Of a stretch of DNA of 64,000 bases, positions 17,773 through 26,000 are shown in pieces. Under the pieces are notes generated by a model. It worked only from the letters and a program-made list of their open reading frames with translations, did not search any database and was not told the DNA's origin. The DNA is taken from positions 35,898 to 99,897 of the forward strand of contig CALKGE010000003.1 of NCBI GenBank assembly GCA_938084685.1, read 5' to 3'. Both the position numbers and the translations under genes were made by a program. This DNA comes from an uncultured Pirellulaceae bacterium. Its GTDB lineage: Bacteria > Planctomycetota > Planctomycetia > Pirellulales > Pirellulaceae. Position 1 is the first letter of the stretch. Each line of letters begins with the position of its first letter.

Positions 17773-19026
17773 ATGAAGAGTGTCATTGGTTTGGTTTTAG
17801 CCGGAGTGATAACTTGCGGTCTCTTTCTCGGAATGAGCTTAGCTCAGGATACCGTAGAGAATCCTTTTGTTGAGAGAGAAGTTAGTCGGGACGAAGCGCA
17901 CAAACGTGAGGCCGAGCGAGAGGAACTTGTGGCGCATGTGAATGAAATCAGAGCCGAGATCAAGCGAGCACAAGTGCAGTTTGAGCAGGCCCAAAGTGAA
18001 GGGAATGAGGATCGAATCCTGGAGCTTAAGAATTTATCAAAGGAGTTGCATCGGGAGCTGCATGAAGCTGAGCGTGCCTTAGTGGCGCGGGGAGGTCCGC
18101 CACAAGGAGTGGATAAGAAGGCAGAGGACGTTAACGCACATAGCAATGCTTTACACCGCGAGTTAGGGCGTCTGAAGGTGCATTTATCTGAGGCTCGGAA
18201 GCAGGGCAATGAAGAGAAGGTTCGTGAACTTGAACGGCACATCGATGAGTTGCACGCCAGGATAAAGCACCCGGAGGACGTACGGCACGCTGATGGTAAA
18301 CGGCATGACGACAGGGACCGTGAGCATCCTGATGAGTTGGAGCATGCAGCAAAGGCGATTCACGAAGAATTAGCCGAGCTGGAAAAAGCTTTGCATGAGG
18401 CTGCCGAGCAGGGACAGCAAGAGAGAGCTGAAGAGATTCGTCGACACATGAAAAGCTTGTTTGCCAAGCTGGAACATATTGAACACGGTTTGCACCGACG
18501 CGAACATGGATCTTCAGATCAGCATGCTCGGGAGTGGCAAGATCTGCAGCATGTTCGTCAAGTTTTGGTCGATCAGTTGAGGCAGAACGAACGACGTATA
18601 TTTGAACTTCGGAAATCCGGGAACAACGAGGAGGCTTTGCGGGAGCTTGCTCAACATCAGGAAAAACTGTCTTTAAAGTTGCGTGAGGTCGAAGAGACGC
18701 TCGCAGGGAATCCCCGTCATGGTCGGGAAAACCATAGAGAAGCGGCGGAGCAAATGGAGCATTTGAGGATCGCGATTGAGCACCTTAAGGCTGGTGGTTT
18801 TGACGAGTTGGTGGGACATGCTGAGGAAGTTGCGGAGCACGTCGAGCGAGCTCTGCGTGGTGAAGGGCACGATCATCACCACGATGAGCATGTTGAAGTG
18901 CATGAACATCATGATTTGGCCCGCGACGAGCTGTTTCACAGGGTCAGAAAGTTGGAAACTCACCTGCATCAAGTGCAGGAAGAGTTGGAACGAGTAAAAC
19001 ACGAGTTAGAGCGACGGAATCGCTAA
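17773..19026 (+). CDS. Exported histidine-rich coiled-coil protein
   Basis: 417 aa from ATG 17773, chosen because AAGGA lies 9 nt before it and it opens a signal peptide (MKSVIGLVLAGVITCGLFLGMSLAQ). The mature protein is almost wholly charged alpha helix (Glu/Arg/His/Gln). I see four copies of a ~45-residue helical-hairpin unit, each marked by a 'GN/GQ-EE' turn: EGNEDRILELKNL, QGNEEKVRELERH, QGQQERAEEIRRH and SGNNEEALRELAQ. A late segment is extremely His-rich (HDHHHDEHVEVHEHHD), which may bind metal. No enzyme signature is found; it is probably a periplasmic structural or metal-binding protein. A strong terminator follows. Confidence 0.75.
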   Translation: MKSVIGLVLAGVITCGLFLGMSLAQDTVENPFVEREVSRDEAHKREAEREELVAHVNEIRAEIKRAQVQFEQAQSEGNEDRILELKNLSKELHRELHEAERALVARGGPPQGVDKKAEDVNAHSNALHRELGRLKVHLSEARKQGNEEKVRELERHIDELHARIKHPEDVRHADGKRHDDRDREHPDELEHAAKAIHEELAELEKALHEAAEQGQQERAEEIRRHMKSLFAKLEHIEHGLHRREHGSSDQHAREWQDLQHVRQVLVDQLRQNERRIFELRKSGNNEEALRELAQHQEKLSLKLREVEETLAGNPRHGRENHREAAEQMEHLRIAIEHLKAGGFDELVGHAEEVAEHVERALRGEGHDHHHDEHVEVHEHHDLARDELFHRVRKLETHLHQVQEELERVKHELERRNR

Positions 19027-19061
19027 TACATCCCAGCAATAGAATTGATATTCATTTAATT

Positions 19062-19102
19062 GGACCCTTTGCTTACACTTTGGAAGCTCAGGGTCCTCTT
19101 TT
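19062..19102 (+). terminator. Rho-independent terminator after the coiled-coil gene
   Basis: A 7-bp perfect outer stem GGACCCT / AGGGTCC (19062-19068 and 19090-19096) continues through an internal mismatch into an inner GCTT / AAGC stem and ends in TCTTTT. It lies 36 nt after the stop of the coiled-coil gene and before the next ribosome-binding site. Confidence 0.75.
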
Positions 19103-19173
19103 AATGCGCACTCTTATGATTTTCTGAGCATCGTTAATTCTAACCGGGGGGCAATTCCGGCAAGGAGAGTGCA

Positions 19174-20196
19174 ATGACGATGGCATGGGAAAGGAACCGT
19201 AACTCCGTGATTTTGGGAGTTTGTGTTTTTGCGACCTCTTTTTTGGTAAGTCCCCGGATTGTGGCGCAGGATAAAGAGTCACAGCAAGAGACTCGTGAAG
19301 AACCGCTGACTCCATTTTTAGTCAAATCATCCTGGTTAACGTTTGGAGTGTTTGACGGTCGGATACAAGCTCGGGATATCAGACGGACTCAAAGTCGTTC
19401 CCTGACGTTATATCACGAAAATAATTCTGCTGAAGAGCATCTCATAGTGCGAACATTGCCTGGCAAGTACCGTATCAAATATGCTCTGCAGAGTCCGGGC
19501 GAGTTGTTGCAGCTTGAGTATGATATTGCGGGAGAGTTTTTTATTCGTCGCGAGCTGGAAGGCGTGAAGGTGCAGTTGAGACAGTCCTCGACAGGCCCGA
19601 TCAGGATTCAGGTGGAGCGAGCTGGCGAGCTACATCAGTACCGGGCTGAGCGTTTGTGGCTTGCATTGTTGCTGATACCTCAATCCGATCGTAGTTACGT
19701 TGTTTCCATGCTACATCGTCTATGTCCGCATACGCATGTGGCATTACTTTTTGACGAGTCCCTCAAGGGATTAAAAAGGCTTGCCTTGGCTCAGGCGGAT
19801 TTGGGTCTCTCGGAAATACGCACGTTGGTAGCATTATTGGATGACGATTCGTTTGCAGTTCGTCAACAGGCCGATCGACAGTTGCGGGCACTGGGGCGTC
19901 CGATCGTAGGATTGTTGGAGCATGTAGATTATTCTGAGTTGTCTGCCGAGCAACGGACACGTCTCGGGTTGATCGTAAAAAGTTACAAAGTGCTGCAGCC
20001 GGATACAGTTGAATCTATTGTGGCAACGATGAAATGGAATCCACGGTTCTGGCTGGTGTTGACAGCTGGTGAGCAAGATCAGCAGGTGGCTATCAATGCG
20101 AAGCGTCATTTCCGTCAATTAATTGGCTCGAACGACGCGGGAAACTCTTATGACGCTTTGACGAACAGTAATTCAGTGTTGCTGCGCTTGCGGTAG
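19174..20196 (+). CDS. Exported HEAT-like repeat protein
   Basis: 340 aa; AAGGAGAG precedes the ATG. An N-terminal signal anchor (NSVILGVCVFATSFLVSPRIVAQ) is followed by a beta-rich domain (residues ~45-170) with no recognisable motif. A helical segment with HEAT-like pattern comes next (SEIRTLVALLDDDSFAVRQQADRQLRALGRPIVGLLEHV), as in many planctomycete periplasmic proteins. No active-site residues or Cys-pairs are evident. It is not linked to the convergent ApbE gene except by a 9-nt gap between the stop codons. Function unknown; protein-protein contact is likely from the HEAT-like part. Confidence 0.7.
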   Translation: MTMAWERNRNSVILGVCVFATSFLVSPRIVAQDKESQQETREEPLTPFLVKSSWLTFGVFDGRIQARDIRRTQSRSLTLYHENNSAEEHLIVRTLPGKYRIKYALQSPGELLQLEYDIAGEFFIRRELEGVKVQLRQSSTGPIRIQVERAGELHQYRAERLWLALLLIPQSDRSYVVSMLHRLCPHTHVALLFDESLKGLKRLALAQADLGLSEIRTLVALLDDDSFAVRQQADRQLRALGRPIVGLLEHVDYSELSAEQRTRLGLIVKSYKVLQPDTVESIVATMKWNPRFWLVLTAGEQDQQVAINAKRHFRQLIGSNDAGNSYDALTNSNSVLLRLR

Positions 20197-20205
20197 GAAA
20201 TGCTG

Positions 20206-21321
20206 TCAATCGTAGAGTATGAGTTGAGCTGATGGGTCAATGATTTCGATTTGGCCTTCTGGAATTCCTTTGACGTGAAGGCGCGTCGATCTGTTTTGCT
20301 TTCCCTGTTCAACGATCAGAAAACTCGAATCGTGTTGCTGGCAGTAGTCAGCCGCTTTTTCAGGACCCATGACGTAGAATGCCGTGGCAAGTGCATCGGA
20401 CTCAGCTGCCGTAGCGGACAATGCAGTGGCAGCCAGTATGTTCTCGACGGGGTGGCCGGTGCGAGGATCCAGCACATGACCATATCTCTTCCCCTGATGA
20501 TAGAAGAACTGATTAGCATCACCGGAAGTTCCTGCTGCCTGTGAATCTAGCCAGAGATGGGCCAGATACTTCTCCGGGATCAGAGGATGGCGCAGGCCAA
20601 TTTGCCATCCGGGCTCTTTGGGGTTGTGTCCGTGGCGTTGTCCACGAGCTAGAACGGAGCTCAGGCCGCCGTGAATGAGATAGTTTGTAATGTTATGAGC
20701 AACAAAGTGCTGATGGCAGCGATCCAGAGCGTAACCTTTGCCGATGCTGGCCAGATTAATCTGTAGCCCGGGACAGTCGAATTGTACTGTTCCGTCGTCT
20801 TGGATGGCCAGATGTTGTGAACCTGTTTGTTTTAGTGCCTCTTCAATTTCAGCTTGACCAGGTACTTGATGCTCCCTCTGATGGAATCCCCAGAGCTTTG
20901 ACAGATTGGAGGACGTGATATCGAATGCGCCGTCAGTGGATTCCCAAAGTTGCTTGGATTGGCGAAGGATTGAGAACAGTAGGGGGTGGACCTGGACAGG
21001 TTGAATGGATCCCAAACGATTAAGTTCAGAAGCACTTGTGTGTTGGCGGTAGACGGATAAGATTTCCTCGATTTCCTCGACGATGTCTAATGCTTCAACA
21101 GCAGTTTCTGTTGCTCGATCGTCTTCACCTGCGTTGAGGAAGATTTGAAAGTCGCAGGCCATGGCTTTTCTTGTGATGTGCAGGAGATAGGAGGCATCGT
21201 CGGAGGAGGGGTTTGGAGAGAGCGAGGATTCGTCGGCAGGCGCAGCTTTATTGGCGATCGCTTGCTGAAGGGGGCGACCCTTGAGGAATTCTCGTCGGTT
21301 TGAAGTTGGCTTTGGCATCAA
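20206..21321 (-). CDS. apbE: FAD:protein FMN transferase
   Basis: 371 aa. ApbE hydrolyses FAD and attaches FMN to Ser/Thr of partner proteins (NQR/RNF subunits and others), or binds FAD to process metals. The N-terminus has a twin-Arg-like start (NRREFLKG), so it may be exported. Visible family motifs: NLASIGKGYALDRCH (G-x-x-KG-Y-x-x-D, FAD binding), SLASIGK preceding it, then GTSGDANQFF and HVLDPRTGHPVE (the Mg/FAD Asp run), and AESDALATAFYVMG near the end. All are in order, so it looks functional. No NQR/RNF operon lies in the window. Confidence 0.93.
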   Translation of the reverse strand: MMPKPTSNRREFLKGRPLQQAIANKAAPADESSLSPNPSSDDASYLLHITRKAMACDFQIFLNAGEDDRATETAVEALDIVEEIEEILSVYRQHTSASELNRLGSIQPVQVHPLLFSILRQSKQLWESTDGAFDITSSNLSKLWGFHQREHQVPGQAEIEEALKQTGSQHLAIQDDGTVQFDCPGLQINLASIGKGYALDRCHQHFVAHNITNYLIHGGLSSVLARGQRHGHNPKEPGWQIGLRHPLIPEKYLAHLWLDSQAAGTSGDANQFFYHQGKRYGHVLDPRTGHPVENILAATALSATAAESDALATAFYVMGPEKAADYCQQHDSSFLIVEQGKQNRSTRLHVKGIPEGQIEIIDPSAQLILYD

Positions 21322-21487
21322 GTTTTTAGGGTGCGAACATTAAGGTGGTATGGTGATACCGGCGAACAGGACGTTGGTTATATTATGCTTACTTGGTTCT
21401 GCACTGTGAATCACTTGTTATTCATGAGGTAAGTTCTAATAATGCAGTGAGGGCAGAGTTGCTTTGTCAGAGATAAGAAGGAACAGC

Positions 21488-22450
21488 ATGAGACATCGGA
21501 AAACTGGAATTGTATTGTGTACAGTGCTGATCGTTTTGCCCGTTGTGTGGGTTTACGCGCAAGGCAAGTCACAGTTGAAACGGGTGAAGTTACCAGATTT
21601 CAAAGACCGGCAGGACTTGAAGAATATTTTTTTCGACAATCCTCAGGCTCGTCTGGATGGTCCGCGTCAGATTAATGCTGCGCCAACGAATACCGGAGGA
21701 AACACAAGTGTGCCTGGTACAAATGGCGGCGAGTCAGGAGCGGGGGACGTCGTTGGCGAGTGGGCAGCCTTGATTTCTGCTACGACATTGGAAGATGAGA
21801 TTAAAGCGTCGAAGCTTGCTGTAGACAAGGTCGTGGGCGTTCCTGGCAAATTCAAGGGAGGCGACTATCAAACGGCTCGCCTTTATTTTTCTACGTTGGC
21901 GGCGATGTTCGGAGTTATTGCTGAGTATGACGGGGATGTTCGTTGGAAGACGCAGGCCTTGGGAGCTCGGGATGCATTCGGGAAAGTCGCGGCTAATTGC
22001 AAGGTTGGCACGGACGCATCGTATAACGAGTCCAAACTACGTAAGGCAGATCTGGAGGATTTGGTAGGAGGAGCGAGTCCTGATCTGAAGCCAAGTCCGG
22101 AGGATTTTGTATGGGGAAAGCTGATTGATCGGGGACCTCTCATGCAGCGATTGGAGATGGCGTTTAATGAACGATTAAAACCTTGGACATCAGATTCTTC
22201 CACGTTTGAGGATAATGTTGAGAAGGTGCTGCATGAGGCAGAAATCGTGGCAGCCATGTCCGAGCTATTGATGAAACCGGAAATGGAAGATGGTGAAGAT
22301 GAGGATTACATGGGGTTTTCAAATCGCATGAAGGCTGCTGCGCGTGACATCGTGGACGCCGTGAAACTCAATGATTCCGACCGAGCTAGTAAAGCGGCCG
22401 GTGAAATTCTAAAAGCCTGCGACGAATGCCACGAATATTACCGCTCGTAA
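21488..22450 (+). CDS. Exported protein with a C-terminal CxxCH haem site (cytochrome c'-like)
   Basis: 320 aa. The ATG at 21488 has AAGAAGGA 5 nt before it and gives a signal peptide (RKTGIVLCTVLIVLPVVWVYA). Residues 35-80 are low-complexity Gly/Asn/Thr. The rest is predicted helical (EDEIKASKLAVDKVVG; DYQTARLYFSTLAAMFGVIAEY). The last 14 residues hold a single CDECH motif followed by EYYRS, the place where class II cytochromes c' carry their haem. A gas-binding or electron-transfer role is a plausible inference. No redox partner gene is adjacent. The first GTGACACCCACTC repeat copy begins 5 nt after its TAA stop. Confidence 0.7.
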   Translation: MRHRKTGIVLCTVLIVLPVVWVYAQGKSQLKRVKLPDFKDRQDLKNIFFDNPQARLDGPRQINAAPTNTGGNTSVPGTNGGESGAGDVVGEWAALISATTLEDEIKASKLAVDKVVGVPGKFKGGDYQTARLYFSTLAAMFGVIAEYDGDVRWKTQALGARDAFGKVAANCKVGTDASYNESKLRKADLEDLVGGASPDLKPSPEDFVWGKLIDRGPLMQRLEMAFNERLKPWTSDSSTFEDNVEKVLHEAEIVAAMSELLMKPEMEDGEDEDYMGFSNRMKAAARDIVDAVKLNDSDRASKAAGEILKACDECHEYYRS

Positions 22451-22454
22451 ATAA

Positions 22455-22768
22455 GTGACACCCACTCGACGAGAGCTAATCCGTTTCCGAACAGGTGACA
22501 CCCACTCAATGTATTGCAACATACGGATTCTGCCGCTCCAAATTAAGTGCCACCCATTGGAATTGAGCTGATTTATCGACGATCTGGTGCCACCCACTGG
22601 TTATTGTTTTGTCCAAAAGAGTCTATTTGTACCGATCAACCACAAGTCTGGGTAACCTGAATAATCGCCAAACCTGCTCAAGATGGTTCGTTTTGCCTAT
22701 TTTGATCTAAAAGTACGTCCCGCGACTATTGAATTTTTAATCGAATTGTCGAAATAGTGGGTGTCACC
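22455..22768. repeat. Repeat cluster A: five copies of the GTGmCACCCACTC element
   Basis: Within the gap between 22451 and 23069, which has no gene, there are four direct copies of the 12-13-nt element: 22455-22467 (GTGACACCCACTC), 22495-22507 (identical), 22547-22558 (GTGCCACCCATT) and 22587-22598 (GTGCCACCCACT). One inverted copy lies at 22756-22767 (AGTGGGTGTCAC). Spacings of the direct copies are 40, 52 and 40 nt. The first copy sits right after the upstream stop codon. The remaining ~300 nt to the start of the surface-protein gene holds AT-rich sequence in which I see nothing else. Confidence 0.8.
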
Positions 22769-23069
22769 GAATCTGCATTTTGGGTGATTGAAACAGGTTT
22801 GAAACGTTGTTTTACGAGCGCAATTCGGTTTGAATGCAGGATTAGGGTTGTGTCAAAGTAAGTTTTTTTGGGATTCTTTACACTCCGGAACCCTCTGTTG
22901 AGTCAGGGCGAAGGAAAGAATTTTGAAAACAGTGCCATTTTCGTGATGGAATTGCACTGGTTAGGTAAAGTGGACCAAGGGTTTACACAAATCAACTGGT
23001 TGAGAAGTCTATAATTCATGATGCTATTTCATTGTGAATATAGGTGAGTTGGGAAGAGGTTTGTACGTT

Positions 23070-26000
23070 ATGTTGAGTGGGTTTTTTCGACGGACAAAGG
23101 CACAACGCCGCCGACAAAAATTTCTTCAGGGGCTGACCCTAGAGCATCTCGAGTCAAGATTGCTGCTTTATGGTGTAACTGACACTCCTCATGGAGCCTC
23201 GCCGAGTCACGGTTTGGGTGACACCATTCAGGCAGATGTTCTTATCTACACCAATGGGACTTTGGTTGACTTACCGGCTAATCTAGGTGTTACGTCAGGC
23301 GAAGACACTGCCTTTGTTACAACTTCGGCTTCAGGTAGCAGTGTGACAATTTCACCTGCAGACGTGGACGGTGATGATGTCATAGATACTCCTGAACAAT
23401 TCATCACAGTAGGCGATGTATTCGAGACGTGGAGGGCATCTGCCGGTGATGCAGGAAATAATGCAACTGCAACGTTTTCCACAACGGAATTGATGGGGAA
23501 TACTGCAGACGAAACAAACGCCTTACGGATGTACGTAAACGGTACGCCTGTACATTCGTATGAGAACTATCAGATTCATGATCAGGATCGTATTGTATTG
23601 GTCTATGGTTCATCTGATGTGGTCGCGTTGGCAGGTGCTCAGGGTACATTGTTGTTTGAAATGTTACCGACAGCAGCTCCTAACACTGTTGCAAATTTCC
23701 TGGACTACGTAGCAGACGGTGACTATCAGGATTCGATTATCCACCGGTCCGTACCGGGTTTTGTCATTCAAGGTGGTGGATTCACGACAGACAGTCCAAC
23801 TTTGACAAGCACGGCTCAGTTTTCGTCCGTACCAACTGACCCTCCTGTGGTTAACGAATTTGGCGTTTCCAACACTCGTGGTACAGTTGCCATGGCCAAG
23901 TTAGGTGGTGACCCAGACAGTGCGACAAGCCAATGGTTTGTTAATCTTGTTGACAATAGTACCAATTTGGATACTCAAAACGGTGGATTTACTGTTTTTG
24001 CAACTGTTTTGGACATGGCAGTTGCAGATTCGATAGCAGCAATTGACCGACAAAACCACGGCGGTGCGTTTACGGATTTACCGGTTGCTCCGGGGAATCA
24101 GCTTGTCACTTTTGCTGACATGCTGGCAGATGCATCTGTCAGTGGTCGGGTATACGAGGATTTGAATGGGAATGGCCAGTTCGATTCCGAGTCAGAGTTT
24201 GGATTGGAAGGTGTTACTGTTTTCAGTGACACTGATGACGATGGGGTGCTGGATGCGGATGAGTTCTCTGTAGCGACTAATTCGGATGGTACGTATTTTT
24301 TACGTTTACCAATTGGTGCTCATCAATTGAAGCAACTGCCTTCAGCCCCATACAGGCAGACAGCGCCAACCGAACCGTCTAGCTACAGTTTGGATTTGCG
24401 GGTTGGGCAATCTGACTCAGACAGAGATTTTGCGAATCAAAAAGTGCAGGCACCAACTTCGGTTGATTTGCTTGCTACGTCTGATTCAGGAGTAAGCGAT
24501 TCCGACAATCTGACCAATCATAACAACGTATCTTCGTCGACTGCATTAAGCTTTCTCATTGATGGAGTTGAGGACGGAGCTCTTGTGAGAGTGTTTGCGG
24601 GAACAAGTGAAATCGGTTCAGCCACAGCGTCGGGAGGTCAGGCAACGGTTACAACGGCAGGAAATCTACAGCTTGCTGATGGAGTGGTTGCCATAACAGC
24701 AACTCAGATTTTCGATGGTGTCGAGAGTGACGCGTCGCCCGCTTTGAACATCACCATAGATTCCACTGTAGGTGTGTTTGAAACAGGTTTGTCAACCACG
24801 GTGCCGTTGGCTCAGGATTTTACCTTCAACATCGATAATGCCGAGGAAGGTAGCTCTGGCTTTTCGTACGATGTGATAGGTGCCCCAGATGGGTTAACGG
24901 TTCACGAAACAACAGGTTTCCTGCAGTGGCATCCCAATGCCAATCAACTTGGAATAAACACTTTTACTGTCCGTGCATCAGATGCTGCCGGAAATACCCG
25001 GGATCTGGTGGCTAGCCTGGATGTCCAAGGCGAAGCGTTAGTCGAGTATTCACTTGAACTGACAGATCCAGGTGGTAATGCCATTTCATCGATTACAGTA
25101 GGGGACGATTTTATTTTAAGAGTCTTAGTCGAGGATTTGCGGGATACACCGCGTGGTGCGTTTGCCGCTTATTTAGACGTGCTGTGGAGTGACAACCGGG
25201 TCGAAGTTACTGGGCCATTAACATACGGAACAGCCTTCCCCAATGTGCACACCGGAAGCACAGCAACGGATAACGTAATTGACGAGGCTGGAGGAACAGG
25301 CGGATTCAACGAATTGGGGGGGGGCCAATTTCTTGTATTCAGTGTGCCAATGAGAGCTGTGAGTGCCGGGACAGCATCGCTTATGGCGGATCCAGCGGAT
25401 AATAGTCCTCATACTGATACATTGCTATTTGGAGTTAATACTGCCATTGATCCGGATGTCATTATCTACAATTCGTTTGATTTACAGGTCGGACTTGCTT
25501 TTAGCCCAACCGATGACATCTTCAATGTTGACGAAGATACATCAGGGAATGTACTCAACGTTCTTAGTAACGACGATGATCCCTCCAATTCATTGACGGT
25601 CACCGAGGTGTCAACTCCTACCAATGGCGGAACGGTTGCAATCGCAGTGGACGGAAAAACAGTGGAGTACTCGCCCGCCCCCGACTTCTTTGGACAGGAT
25701 GTGTTTACCTACACAGCCACAGATGAATCCGGAAGTTCACAGGCTACCGTTACCGTTCAGGTCTTTCCCACGCAGGATCTTCCGACGGCTAATGATGATG
25801 TGTTTAGTTCGGTCAATGAAGGTGACGTCAATGTCCTTCTTGACGTCATGAGTAACGATTCCATCTTACCGGACACAGGTGAGAGTATTAGTGTCATTGC
25901 AGTCACGCAAGGGACTGAACTCGGTGCTATTACGATTGGCGGTAATGGTCTTCACGTCCTGTATACCCCCAATACCAATTTTTCTGGTACGGATACGTTC

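Noticed and set aside
22455..22598. Possible CRISPR array
   Set aside because: Repeats are only 12-13 nt, variable, with spacings of 40-52 nt start to start and no cas genes; this is a dispersed REP-like repeat.
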